DNA from: Mycolicibacterium aurum
GTDB taxonomy: Bacteria; Actinomycetota; Actinomycetes; Mycobacteriales; Mycobacteriaceae
Assembly (NCBI RefSeq): GCF_900637195.1
Contig: NZ_LR134356.1
Span: 2,170,001 to 2,234,000 of the forward strand
Length of the DNA: 64,000 bases
Direction: 5' to 3'
The position numbers and the translations under genes are program-made. This document shows positions 18,812-27,171 of the stretch, one piece after another (within the stretch, counting starts at the first letter, position 1; each line of letters opens with the position of its first letter). The notes beneath the pieces were generated by a model. It ran no database searches. It worked only from the letters and a program-made list of their open reading frames with translations, and was not told the DNA's origin.

Positions 18812-19651
18812 TCAGTGCATCTCGGCGACGAACCCGGCGGCGGGCACGTCGACTGTGGTTGCGTCCAGGCGCGAGAGCAGAGTTCCGCGCAGCCTCTCGG
18901 GATAGGCATCGGTGGTCGTCACCAGGAACAGGGTCCGGCCCTCTGGGCCACCGAGTGCGCACGCGATCGCGATCCGGTCGCCGACGTCGATGCGGTCGGT
19001 CACCTGCCCCCCGTCCACGATCCGGCTGAACCGGTGGGCCAGCGTCATCGCGACCCAGACTCCGCCCGAGGTGTCCAGGCAGATCCCGTCCGGGGGACCC
19101 TCCAGCCCGTCGGCGAAAACCCGTCGACCGCCGAGGGTTCCGTCTGCAGCGACGGTGAAGGCCGTCAGGCGTCTGCCGGTGGATTCGGCGACGATCAGCG
19201 TTGCGCCGTCGGGAGAGAGGGCCATCCCGTTCGGGAAGTCCAGGCCGTCGGCAACGACCGTGGTCTGCTTCTCGTCGTCGGGATCGACGCGCACGATGAC
19301 GCCGCCGCCGGCGCGGGCCTGGGAGCCTATGTAGGCGCACCCGTGTCGGTCGACCACCATGTCTCCGAGGTCGGCGGGGACCAACTTCGACAGGTCGGCG
19401 ATCGTGACGACCGATTCCCCGTCGTAGCGCAGCACCTGTCTGTGCTGGGTGGACACGATCAGCAGGGATCCGTCCGGGCGAAACCCCAGGCCGGACGGGG
19501 CGTGCCCGGCCAAGGGGAGCGTGCTCATCTCGCGCTCCAGCGTCACGGTGTGCACCGCCTCGCCCAGCATGTCCGAGAACCACACCAGGCCCTCGAACCA
19601 GCGCGGTCCCTCACCGAAGCAGAAGCCTTTGGCCAACGGAGTCAGCGTCAT
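18812..19651 (-). CDS. SMP-30/gluconolactonase-family protein
   Basis: Six-bladed beta-propeller hydrolase of 279 residues, related to SMP-30, gluconolactonase and Drp35. Metal-ligand positions are recognisable: an early Glu in CFGEGPRWF, Asn/Asp in DGLDFPNGMALSPDG, and Asp in DGLEGPPDGICLD. The family opens lactones; a lactone is what the Baeyer-Villiger enzyme encoded opposite would produce from a cyclic ketone. The ATG lies seven bases from the TGTAAAG block of regulon element 3, again suggesting a leaderless transcript. It is co-transcribed with the thioesterase-like gene. Confidence 0.92.
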   Translation of the reverse strand: MTLTPLAKGFCFGEGPRWFEGLVWFSDMLGEAVHTVTLEREMSTLPLAGHAPSGLGFRPDGSLLIVSTQHRQVLRYDGESVVTIADLSKLVPADLGDMVVDRHGCAYIGSQARAGGGVIVRVDPDDEKQTTVVADGLDFPNGMALSPDGATLIVAESTGRRLTAFTVAADGTLGGRRVFADGLEGPPDGICLDTSGGVWVAMTLAHRFSRIVDGGQVTDRIDVGDRIAIACALGGPEGRTLFLVTTTDAYPERLRGTLLSRLDATTVDVPAAGFVAEMH

Positions 19652-19658
19652 GACATGA

Positions 19659-19686
19659 CTTTACAAAACACGCGACGAGTGTCACG
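19659..19686. promoter_or_regulatory. Regulon element 3: between SMP-30 and the P450 operon
   Basis: CTTTACA (19659-19665), 14-base spacer, TGTCACG (19680-19686) followed by CT. It lies in the 69-base gap between the divergent SMP-30 gene and the seven-gene P450/BVMO operon, so one protein bound here would control both. Confidence 0.82.
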
Positions 19687-19720
19687 CTCGCTGGGTGCAG
19701 CTGTCAACCAGGAGCATGTC

Positions 19721-20431
19721 GTGACGATGAAGAAATACCACAGCCACACGCTGCTTTATCTGCACGAGACCATCAATCTCGGCGCGGTGCACGGCGACCG
19801 GTTCGTCACGGAGTTCACCGATGTGTACCAGCCGATGATGACCGACCTCGGTGCCCGCCTCTTCGCGATGTGGGAGACGACGCCCTACAACGGGCACTGG
19901 CCGCAGGTCACGATCGTCTGGGAGATCGACGCATTCGCCGACTACGCCCGGATCGGGCGTGCCCAGGCCCGCGGCGGCAGTCACGCCGCCGAGGCCGCCA
20001 CGTGGTCGACCTTTCTCCGCGACACCGGATCCCGGGGTGAGGGCCGAATCATGTACGCAGGCCGCGCCAACAAGACCCTGGCCCAGCTGCAGGAGTCCGA
20101 TATCACCGCGTCACTGGTGATCCAGGAGATCATGCAGACCAAACCGGGCCGGCAGGACGACTACATCCGCGAACTCGAACGCCTCTACGTGCCGTGGTCC
20201 GAATCGACCGGCAAGCGGTGGCTGGGCTCCTTCATCACGACGTTCCGGTTCAACGAGGTGATCCATTACTGGGCGCTGGACGGGGGTTGGGACTGCTTCG
20301 AGAATCACTACCCGTCCTGGAAGGGAAGCCCACCCGCCGAAATCGTCACCTGGATGAGCGTCGCCCCCGCACTGCGCGACGGCTGGGAGGATTCGATCCT
20401 GGCCGCCCTGCCGCCGTCCCCGCTGCAGTGA
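19721..20431 (+). CDS. NIPSNAP-like protein, function unknown
   Basis: A 236-residue protein that appears to hold two dimeric ferredoxin-like alpha/beta barrel repeats, as in NIPSNAP-type proteins: the first starts SHTLLYLHETINL and the second SLVIQEIMQTKPGRQDDYI. It is rich in Trp and Tyr. I assign the family by general pattern only. GTG 19721 has AGGAG seven bases upstream. It is the first gene of the operon, and its stop overlaps the P450 start (GTGA). A cofactor-free monooxygenase, isomerase or substrate-binding role is possible. Confidence 0.75.
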   Translation: MTMKKYHSHTLLYLHETINLGAVHGDRFVTEFTDVYQPMMTDLGARLFAMWETTPYNGHWPQVTIVWEIDAFADYARIGRAQARGGSHAAEAATWSTFLRDTGSRGEGRIMYAGRANKTLAQLQESDITASLVIQEIMQTKPGRQDDYIRELERLYVPWSESTGKRWLGSFITTFRFNEVIHYWALDGGWDCFENHYPSWKGSPPAEIVTWMSVAPALRDGWEDSILAALPPSPLQ

Positions 20432-21660
20432 GCGCGACGATGCCCGCCGCCCAGTTCTCCTACGACCCGTTCGATCCCGCGGTCATGGCCGACCCGCTGC
20501 CGTTCTACCGCGTACTGCGCGACGCGCATCCGGTCTACTACCTGGACAGGTGGGACACCTACGCACTGTCGCGGTTCGACGACATCTGGAACGTCCTGGA
20601 GGTCAACGACGGAACGTTTGTCGCCTCGGAGGGAACGCTGCCCGCCGCCACGGTGCTGGCCGGCCGCAACGCGGGGCCGGTTGCCGATCCGCCGTTGCAC
20701 CCCATGCCTTTTCATGCGAATTTCGACGCGCCGATCTACGATGAGGTCCGCCGTTGCACGGCAGCACCGTTCCGGCCCAAGAACGTCGCGAAGCTGGGGG
20801 AGCGAATCCGTACGCTCGCCAACGAACGGCTCGACGAGCTGCTACCCCGCGGCCGGTTCGACCTCACGCAGGAGTACGGCGGCATCGTCGCCGCCTCGAT
20901 TGTCTGCGACATCGTGGGCCTGCCAGCTGATCTGGCTTCTGACGTGCTGGCCACCGTCAACGCGGGCAGCCTGGCGCAGCCGGGCAGCGGCGTCGAGGTC
21001 GCCAACGCCCGCCCCGGATACCTGGAGTATCTGACCCCCGTGGTCGAACGCGCCAGAGCCGGTGAGCCGGGTGCGCTTCCGATCGTCGACAATCTGCTGG
21101 CCTACCGGCTGCCCGACGGTTCGGGCCTGTCCGACTCCGAAGCCGCCGTGCAACTGCTCGGAGTCTTCATCGGAGGGACCGAGACGGTGCCCAAAATCGT
21201 CGCGCACGGGCTGTGGGAGCTGTCCGGCCACCCCGATCAGCTCGCCGAGGTTCGCGCTGACCTGGATGCCAACGTCCCGGTCGCCCGCGAAGAGATGATC
21301 CGCTATTGCGCACCCGCGCAATGGTTCGCCCGCACGCTGCGGCGCCCGTTCACGCTGCACGACGTCACCATCGCGCCGGGACAGCGGATCATCTCGCTGC
21401 TCGCCTCGGCCAACCGGGACGAGCGTGAGTACCAGGACCCGGACCGGTTCGTCTGGAACCGGTCCATCCCGCGGCTGTTGGCGTTCGGCCGCGGACAACA
21501 CTTCTGCCTGGGGTCGCACCTCGCCCGGTTGGAGATCGCGATCATGGTGACCGAGTGGCTCAAGCGGGTCCCTGACTTCCGTGTCGACACCGACGCCGCG
21601 TCACGACCGCCGTCGAGCTTCCAGTGGGGCTGGAACAACCTTCCGGTGGAGGTGCGCTGA
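20428..21660 (+). CDS. Cytochrome P450 monooxygenase
   Basis: Soluble bacterial cytochrome P450 of 410 residues. Conserved features are the I-helix FIGGTETVPK, the K-helix ExxR (EMIR), and the heme-binding loop FGRGQHFCLG with the axial Cys at about residue 360. The I-helix keeps the GGTET oxygen-activation pattern. The GTG start overlaps the stop of the preceding NIPSNAP-like gene. Electrons would come from the [3Fe-4S] ferredoxin at 17793, under the same element. In the inferred pathway it introduces the first hydroxyl group. The CYP subfamily cannot be named without alignment. Confidence 0.96.
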   Translation: MSATMPAAQFSYDPFDPAVMADPLPFYRVLRDAHPVYYLDRWDTYALSRFDDIWNVLEVNDGTFVASEGTLPAATVLAGRNAGPVADPPLHPMPFHANFDAPIYDEVRRCTAAPFRPKNVAKLGERIRTLANERLDELLPRGRFDLTQEYGGIVAASIVCDIVGLPADLASDVLATVNAGSLAQPGSGVEVANARPGYLEYLTPVVERARAGEPGALPIVDNLLAYRLPDGSGLSDSEAAVQLLGVFIGGTETVPKIVAHGLWELSGHPDQLAEVRADLDANVPVAREEMIRYCAPAQWFARTLRRPFTLHDVTIAPGQRIISLLASANRDEREYQDPDRFVWNRSIPRLLAFGRGQHFCLGSHLARLEIAIMVTEWLKRVPDFRVDTDAASRPPSSFQWGWNNLPVEVR

Positions 21661-21661
21661 C

Positions 21662-22630
21662 GTGTGGTCCTATCGACTGGTAGCCCCCTACACCTTCGAG
21701 AGAACCGATGTGCTGCCACGCTCACCGGAGTCTCTGCAGGACGGCGAGGTACTGCTGCGGTTCCTCGCGGCGGGCATCTGTGGCAGCGACATCCCCGGCT
21801 TCCGGGGAGTGAAGGGCCGGGTCAGGGGCGATACCGGTGCACACGCCGCCGAGAAGGACGGCTTCCCGATCCACGAGGTCGTCGGCGAGGTGATCGCCAG
21901 CAGACACACCGCCCACACCCGCGGCGACCGCGTGGTCGGCTGGGCCTCGGGGTTCGACGGGTTGATGGAAGAGGTGGTGTCTGACGGAGATGGGTTGGCG
22001 CCCTTCGACACCTCGCTCAGTCCTGCACACGCGGTCGCCCTGCAGCCGCTGGCCTGCGTGCTCTACGCCGCCGAACACCTTCCCGACCCGGCCGGACGCC
22101 ACGTCGCCGTCCTCGGTCAGGGTTCCATCGGACTGCTGTTCTCCTACGTGGTCAAGACCATGGGCGCCGCACACGTCACCGGCGTCGACCCCATCGACCG
22201 CGCCGATGTCGGACCGTCATTCGGCGTGGACACCAGCGTGCGGGCCACGAGTGACCGGTGGGTGGGTCGCCTGCTCCCGGATGCCAAGCCCGACATCGTG
22301 ATCGAGGCGGTGGGCCACCAGGTGGCAACGCTGTCCCACGCCGTCGAGGCGGCCGCGTTCGGCGGCACCGTGTTCTACTTCGGCGTGCCCGACGACGACT
22401 CCTATCCGATCAGCATGCGCACCATGCTCAGGAACAACCTCACGCTGAAGTCCGGTGTGACCATGGACCGCAGGCGGGTGCTGGAGAAGGCGGACGCGTT
22501 CGCGCAGGCACACCCGGGACTGCTCGACCGGTATCTCACCCACACGTTCGGGATCGGTGACGTGCAGGCGGCATTCGATCTGGCGTCGCGTCCGGTTCCG
22601 GGGCGGATCAAGATTGCGATCGTGGCCTGA
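21662..22630 (+). CDS. Zinc-type medium-chain alcohol dehydrogenase
   Basis: A 322-residue MDR-superfamily dehydrogenase. The catalytic-zinc region shows CGSD near residue 38 and an IHEVVGEV segment corresponding to the GHExxG motif; the Rossmann motif is VAVLGQGSIGLLF. The four-Cys structural zinc loop is absent, and the protein is shorter than classic ADHs. GTG 21662 begins one base after the P450 stop, which supports translational coupling. Likely role: oxidation of the alcohol formed by the P450, or of a hydroxy acid after lactone opening. Confidence 0.9.
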   Translation: MWSYRLVAPYTFERTDVLPRSPESLQDGEVLLRFLAAGICGSDIPGFRGVKGRVRGDTGAHAAEKDGFPIHEVVGEVIASRHTAHTRGDRVVGWASGFDGLMEEVVSDGDGLAPFDTSLSPAHAVALQPLACVLYAAEHLPDPAGRHVAVLGQGSIGLLFSYVVKTMGAAHVTGVDPIDRADVGPSFGVDTSVRATSDRWVGRLLPDAKPDIVIEAVGHQVATLSHAVEAAAFGGTVFYFGVPDDDSYPISMRTMLRNNLTLKSGVTMDRRRVLEKADAFAQAHPGLLDRYLTHTFGIGDVQAAFDLASRPVPGRIKIAIVA

Positions 22631-22631
22631 C

Positions 22632-23387
22632 ATGACGAGCAGACTGCAGGACGCGCTGGCGGGCACCGGACCGATCTGGGGCGGATGGGTGGTGGGTCCG
22701 ACCCTGTACGGTCCCGAGGAATTCGCCGCCGCCGGATACGACTACGTCGGATTCGACCTCCAGCACGGCTATCTCAGCGACACCGACGTCGCGCTGATGC
22801 TGCGTCGGCTCGAGCACGTCCCGATCGCGACCGTCGTCCGCCTGCCCGACGCGGACGCGGCACCGATCGGACGGGTACTCGATGCCGGCGCGGACGGCGT
22901 CGTCGTCGCGATGGTCGAGTCGGCCGCTCAGGCCGCTGAGGCGGTGGCGGCCACGCGGTACGCGCCCGGTGGCGTGCGCAGCTTCGGGCCGCTGCGGGCA
23001 AGCCTGGGTGTCGACCCGGTGGCGCTTGCGGAGCGGGTGTCGGTCTTCGCGATGATCGAGACGACAAGAGGATTGGCCGCGCTCGACGAGATCTGCGGAG
23101 TCGACGGCCTCACCGGTATCTATGTGGGGCCCGCTGATCTGGCGATCTCGATGGGCCACGGACCGGCGGACGCGTGGACGCGAGAGGACGTCGTGGACGT
23201 GATCGGCCACATTCAGCGGACGACGACCGAGGCCGGTTTGGTTCCCGGTATCCACGCCAGCACCGGCACCATGGGAAATGCGATGGCGCGGAAAGGATTC
23301 CGGATGCTCACGCTGGCGTCCGAATCGCAGGCTTTGCGTCGCGGTGCCGCTGCGCATCTGGCCGAGGCCGTCGCGGAGGGTTCCTGA
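22632..23387 (+). CDS. HpcH/HpaI-family aldolase
   Basis: A 251-residue TIM-barrel class II aldolase of the HpcH/HpaI family, which cleaves 4-hydroxy-2-oxo acids to pyruvate plus an aldehyde. Motifs visible are FDLQHG near residue 45, GADGVVVAMVES, and the metal-binding MIETTRGL Glu with GIYVGPADLAISMG. It starts one base after the preceding stop, and its own stop overlaps the next start (TGATG). Its presence suggests that the pathway produces a hydroxy-oxo acid or a related retro-aldol substrate. Confidence 0.93.
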   Translation: MTSRLQDALAGTGPIWGGWVVGPTLYGPEEFAAAGYDYVGFDLQHGYLSDTDVALMLRRLEHVPIATVVRLPDADAAPIGRVLDAGADGVVVAMVESAAQAAEAVAATRYAPGGVRSFGPLRASLGVDPVALAERVSVFAMIETTRGLAALDEICGVDGLTGIYVGPADLAISMGHGPADAWTREDVVDVIGHIQRTTTEAGLVPGIHASTGTMGNAMARKGFRMLTLASESQALRRGAAAHLAEAVAEGS

Positions 23388-24118
23388 TGGCCGGCGACCG
23401 TGTCGCGCTGATCACCGGTGCCGCCCGCGGACAGGGTGCCGCGATCACCGCCCGGTTGCTGCGAGACGGGTTCCGGGTCGCGGCGTGCGATCTGCGTGCC
23501 GACGACGTCAGACGCACCGTCGACAAGCTCGGCGGCGAGCGCGCCATGGCGGTGGAGCTCGACGTGGCCTCCGAGGAGCAGTGGGCGGCGGCAGTGGCGG
23601 CGGTGGTCGCACGCTTCGGCGCGCTGAGCACACTGGTCAACAACGCCGGTGTGCTGCATCGTGCGTCGCTGGCCGACGAGACCGCGGCAGGCTTCGAGGG
23701 CAGCTGGCGGGTCAATTGTCTGGGCCCGTTCCTCGGCATCCAGGCTGCGCTGCCGCACCTGCGCGATTCCGAGGGCGCCGCGATCGTGAACACCTGCAGC
23801 ACCGGTGCGATCCGCCCGTTCCCCAACCACAGCGCCTACGGGTCGTCGAAATGGGCGCTGCGCGGTCTCACCCAGGTCGCGGCCGTCGAGCTGGCGCCGG
23901 CCGGGATCAGGGTGAACGCGGTGTTCCCCGGCCCGGTAGGGACACCGATGCTGGACGAGACGACGCAGACGCGGTTGGCGGCGCAGGCGCTGATGGGCCG
24001 GATCGGCACGCCCATGGAGATCGCGGACGCCGTCGCGTTCCTGGTCTCCGAGCACGCCAGCTTCATCACCGGTTCTGAGCTCATCGTCGATGGTGGGCAA
24101 TCGCTGCAGATTGGATGA
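23387..24118 (+). CDS. Short-chain dehydrogenase (classical SDR)
   Basis: Classical SDR of 243 residues: TGAARGQG nucleotide motif, NNAGV, catalytic Ser region NTCSTGA, and YGSSK as the catalytic Tyr/Lys pair. The C-terminal SELIVDGGQSLQIG is the typical end. It overlaps both neighbours (TGATG with the aldolase gene, ATGA with the BVMO gene), so it is an integral member of the operon. In a P450-SDR-BVMO order the SDR normally converts the alcohol to the ketone used by the Baeyer-Villiger enzyme. Confidence 0.95.
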   Translation: MAGDRVALITGAARGQGAAITARLLRDGFRVAACDLRADDVRRTVDKLGGERAMAVELDVASEEQWAAAVAAVVARFGALSTLVNNAGVLHRASLADETAAGFEGSWRVNCLGPFLGIQAALPHLRDSEGAAIVNTCSTGAIRPFPNHSAYGSSKWALRGLTQVAAVELAPAGIRVNAVFPGPVGTPMLDETTQTRLAAQALMGRIGTPMEIADAVAFLVSEHASFITGSELIVDGGQSLQIG

Positions 24119-25635
24119 CGACGTTCATGGCGAAGACCTTCTCGGTGGGAATCATCGGCGCCGGCCCCGGCGGGCTTGCGCTCGGAATATTCCTGCGCAA
24201 AGCGGGATTCGATGACATCACGATCTTTGATCGGGAGGACGGGGTCGGCGGCACCTGGCGGATCAACACCTATCCGGGCCTGGCCTGCGATGTGAAGTCC
24301 CATCTCTACTCGTATTCCTTCGACTTGAACGCGCACTGGTCGCGGCTGTGGTCCGGCCAGCCGGAGATCCTGGAGTACTTCGAGCGATGCGCGCGGCGTT
24401 ACCGACTGCAGCAGAACCTGCGGGTGAACACCGAGATCGTCGCGGCGCACTGGCATTCCGAAACGCGGACCTGGTCCCTGACCACCTCCACCGGAGAAGT
24501 CCAGAACTTCGACATCGTCGTGTCGGCGGTCGGACTGTTCACGCAGCCGAAGATGCCCGACCTGGTCGAGGAGGAGCCGTTCACCGGGACCGTCATGCAC
24601 ACCGCCCGATGGGATCACTCGGTGAATCTGCGCGACGCCCGGGTCGCGGTGCTCGGAACGGGATCGACTGCGGCGCAGTTGGTTCCCGAGGTGGCCAGGC
24701 AGGCCGCCGAGGTGTACTCGGTACAGCGCTCACCCACCTGGGTGTTGCCGAAGCCGGATCGCGAGTACAGCGAACGGGAGAAGTGGGTGTTCGCCCACAT
24801 TCCGCTGGCCAAGAAGATCTACCGCACGCGGCTGTGGCTGCGCAGCGAGTCCAACATCTCCGTCATCGAGAACGGCAGCGACAAGACAGAGGAGTTCAAA
24901 AGTGTTGCACTGCGGGCACTCGAGGCCGCCGTCACCGACGACGACCTGCGCACCAGGCTGACACCCACCCATCCGTTCGGCTGCAAGCGGCTGGTGTTCG
25001 CCACCGACTATCTGCAGGCCTTGACCCAGCCGCACGTCCGGGTGGTCTCGAGCCCGGCACGCGCGCTGCGCTCGCGGTCCCTGATCACCGAGGACGGAAC
25101 CGAACTCGACGTCGACGTGGTGGTGTGCGCGACCGGATACGCAGCAGCGGATTACCTGGGCCAGATCGAGGTGCGCGGAACTCACGGGACGCTGCTGAGC
25201 GACACCTGGCGCGACGGCGCTTTCGCCTACCTGGGGATGTCGGTGCCCGGCTACCCCAACTTCTTCATGCTGTACGGACCCAACACCAACGTGGGGTCGA
25301 ACAGCGTGATCTTCATGCTCGAAGCCCAGGCGCACTACCTCGTGCGCGCGCTGCGGTATATGCGCCGCAGGAACAAGTCCTCCATCGAGGTGCGCTCACG
25401 GGTGATGACACGCTTCCTCGACACGATCGACACGTGGATGCAAGGTACGGTCTGGCTCACCCGGTGCAGCAACTACTTTCGCGCCGCCAACGGCCGGGTG
25501 GTCACGCAGTGGCCGCGCAGCGCGCGGGCGTTCTGGGGTCTCACGCGATGGTTCCGCCCGGGCGACTACATTTTCGACGCACCGCAGGAGCCCTCACCGA
25601 TACACGTCGAGGCCCAGACCGCGGCGAAGCGGTAG
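24115..25635 (+). CDS. Type I Baeyer-Villiger monooxygenase
   Basis: FAD- and NADPH-dependent monooxygenase of 506 residues. The BVMO fingerprint FxGxxxHxxxW(P/D) is fully present at residues 156-167 as FTGTVMHTARWD. It is flanked by two Rossmann motifs, GIIGAGPGG near the N-terminus and VLGTGSTAAQ after the fingerprint. It inserts oxygen next to a carbonyl to give an ester or lactone. ATG 24115 overlaps the SDR stop; ATG 24127 is an alternative start. It is followed after six bases by an esterase gene, a pairing also seen in the mycobacterial mymA operon. Confidence 0.95.
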   Translation: MTTFMAKTFSVGIIGAGPGGLALGIFLRKAGFDDITIFDREDGVGGTWRINTYPGLACDVKSHLYSYSFDLNAHWSRLWSGQPEILEYFERCARRYRLQQNLRVNTEIVAAHWHSETRTWSLTTSTGEVQNFDIVVSAVGLFTQPKMPDLVEEEPFTGTVMHTARWDHSVNLRDARVAVLGTGSTAAQLVPEVARQAAEVYSVQRSPTWVLPKPDREYSEREKWVFAHIPLAKKIYRTRLWLRSESNISVIENGSDKTEEFKSVALRALEAAVTDDDLRTRLTPTHPFGCKRLVFATDYLQALTQPHVRVVSSPARALRSRSLITEDGTELDVDVVVCATGYAAADYLGQIEVRGTHGTLLSDTWRDGAFAYLGMSVPGYPNFFMLYGPNTNVGSNSVIFMLEAQAHYLVRALRYMRRRNKSSIEVRSRVMTRFLDTIDTWMQGTVWLTRCSNYFRAANGRVVTQWPRSARAFWGLTRWFRPGDYIFDAPQEPSPIHVEAQTAAKR

Positions 25636-25641
25636 GCCGCT

Positions 25642-26595
25642 GTGACCATGCCGATTCCACCGTTCCCGCGGGACATCATCGAGCGCCTCGACCCGGCGTT
25701 GCGTCACCTCGCCGATGCGCGTACCGATCTGTCCCCACCTGTCCTCGGTGCTGTGCGCGACGCGTTGAACCAGCGCCGGGCCGAGACCGCGAGGTTTGCC
25801 GACACCGTCGGCGTGGAGATCGAGCAGCGCGACGTACCGGTCCCGGCCGGGCATCACCTCACGGTCCGGATCTACCGGGGCGGGCCACCTCCGTCGCCGG
25901 CAGTCATCTATTGCCACTCAGGGGCTTTCGTACTGGGGAACCTGGACACCGACCACCGGCAGTGCGTCGAGCTGGCGCGGCGCGGGCGCTGCACCGTGCT
26001 CGCCATGGATTACCGCCTCGCCCCGGAACACCCGTTTCCGGCGGCGCTGGACGATGCTGCGGCCGTTCTGGACTGGGTGGCGCGCAGCGCCGCCGAACTG
26101 GGGGTCGCCGCAGAGTCCATCGCGGTCGCGGGCAGCAGCGCCGGCGCTGCGCTGGCTGCCCGGCTGGCGCAACGTGCGGCGGTGGGCGTCGCCCCGCCCG
26201 TCGTGCTTGCACTGCTACACCAGCCGGTACTCGACGACAGGCCGACACCGTCGAAGGAAGAGTTCACCGCGACACCAGGTTTCGACGGCCCGGCCGTGCG
26301 GTGGATGTGGCGTCATTACGGCGCAGGTGCTGCGCTACCCGAAGACGCGGTGCCTGCGCGGACCGACGAACTGTCCTGTCTGCCGGCCACCGTGATCACC
26401 TGTTCCGAGCTGGACCCACTGCGGGACGAAGCGATCGACTACGCGCTGCGGCTGATGTGGGCCGGGGTCACCACCGAACTCCACGTCTTCGCCGGCACCT
26501 GCCACGGGTTCGATTCACTGGCGCCGGAATGGGAGGTCAGCGCGCAGCTGTTCGGCATCCAGGGTGCGGCGCTGCGCAGAGCGTTCCTACGCTGA
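25642..26595 (+). CDS. HSL-type alpha/beta hydrolase (esterase)
   Basis: A 317-residue hydrolase of the hormone-sensitive lipase type. The oxyanion-hole motif is CHSGAF, a variant of HGGGF. The nucleophile is Ser166 in GSSAG, the acid lies in ELDPLRDEA, and the His in GTCHGFDS. DYRLAPEHPFPAALDD is the typical family segment. The last gene of the operon, it ends overlapping the 3' end of a convergent SRPBCC gene by nine bases. It is placed to cleave the ester or lactone made by the BVMO directly upstream. Confidence 0.94.
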   Translation: MTMPIPPFPRDIIERLDPALRHLADARTDLSPPVLGAVRDALNQRRAETARFADTVGVEIEQRDVPVPAGHHLTVRIYRGGPPPSPAVIYCHSGAFVLGNLDTDHRQCVELARRGRCTVLAMDYRLAPEHPFPAALDDAAAVLDWVARSAAELGVAAESIAVAGSSAGAALAARLAQRAAVGVAPPVVLALLHQPVLDDRPTPSKEEFTATPGFDGPAVRWMWRHYGAGAALPEDAVPARTDELSCLPATVITCSELDPLRDEAIDYALRLMWAGVTTELHVFAGTCHGFDSLAPEWEVSAQLFGIQGAALRRAFLR

Positions 26596-27069
26596 GTCCT
26601 CGTTCGCCAGTTCTCGCGCGATCGCGTCGTGGTAGCGGTCGATGTTGGCTGGGTTGACGGTACGGAAGAAGCCGTCGGGCAGCGGCGAGTCCTTGAAGGC
26701 CTCGACGGTCATCGTTCGGCTGAAGAGGGTGATGCCCTGGCCGGGCTCGGTGAACTTGTACTGCACGGTGATGCGCCCCGGCATGCCGCCGTTCCCGTCG
26801 CGGTCGTGGCCGAGGTTGCCCACCGAATTGAACATCCAGAGCTTGGGCCGCATCGCGATCGCCAGATGCCAGGTGAATATGCGGTCTCCGTCGGGACCGG
26901 TCTCGGTCCAGGTGTCACCGACCTCCAGCGGCAACTTCGCCGGGACCTGGCCGACGTGCGCGCTGCCCGGGTACGTCTTGGGCCAGTTGGCCGGGTTGGT
27001 CACGAAGTCATAGATCTGCTCGGGGGACTGGGTGAAGGCTGTCTCCGACGTCGTCGTCACGATTCCCAC
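26587..27069 (-). CDS. SRPBCC (START-like) family protein
   Basis: A 160-residue protein of the polyketide cyclase/SRPBCC fold: TAFTQSPEQIYDFVTNPANW at the N-terminus, central beta strands, and a long C-terminal helix NIDRYHDAIARELAN. The fold binds hydrophobic ligands in a deep cavity. The GTG at 27069 follows GGAGAAGGG. It is divergent from an acyl-CoA dehydrogenase, with regulon element 4 in the gap. A role in binding or transferring a hydrophobic pathway intermediate is inferred from location only. Confidence 0.88.
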   Translation of the reverse strand: MGIVTTTSETAFTQSPEQIYDFVTNPANWPKTYPGSAHVGQVPAKLPLEVGDTWTETGPDGDRIFTWHLAIAMRPKLWMFNSVGNLGHDRDGNGGMPGRITVQYKFTEPGQGITLFSRTMTVEAFKDSPLPDGFFRTVNPANIDRYHDAIARELANEDSA

Positions 27070-27090
27070 GCTGTGCGCCCTTCTCCGCTT

Positions 27091-27118
27091 CTTTACAAAG
27101 TCCCGTCATAATGTCACG
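27091..27118. promoter_or_regulatory. Regulon element 4: between SRPBCC gene and acyl-CoA dehydrogenase
   Basis: CTTTACA (27091-27097), 14-base spacer, TGTCACG (27112-27118) followed by CT. It lies in the 102-base divergent gap, 21 bases from the SRPBCC start and 53 bases from the dehydrogenase start. Confidence 0.82.
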
Positions 27119-27171
27119 CTGCGTGGTGGGTGGCCAAGGAGATGGCGGAGTAAGGGACGGGAGCTGTCACG

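Noticed and set aside
24348..26657. A 769-codon open frame overlapping the BVMO and esterase genes in another frame
   Set aside because: It is a compositional shadow: Arg- and Gly-rich, with no motif, while both genes in the true frames have complete catalytic signatures.
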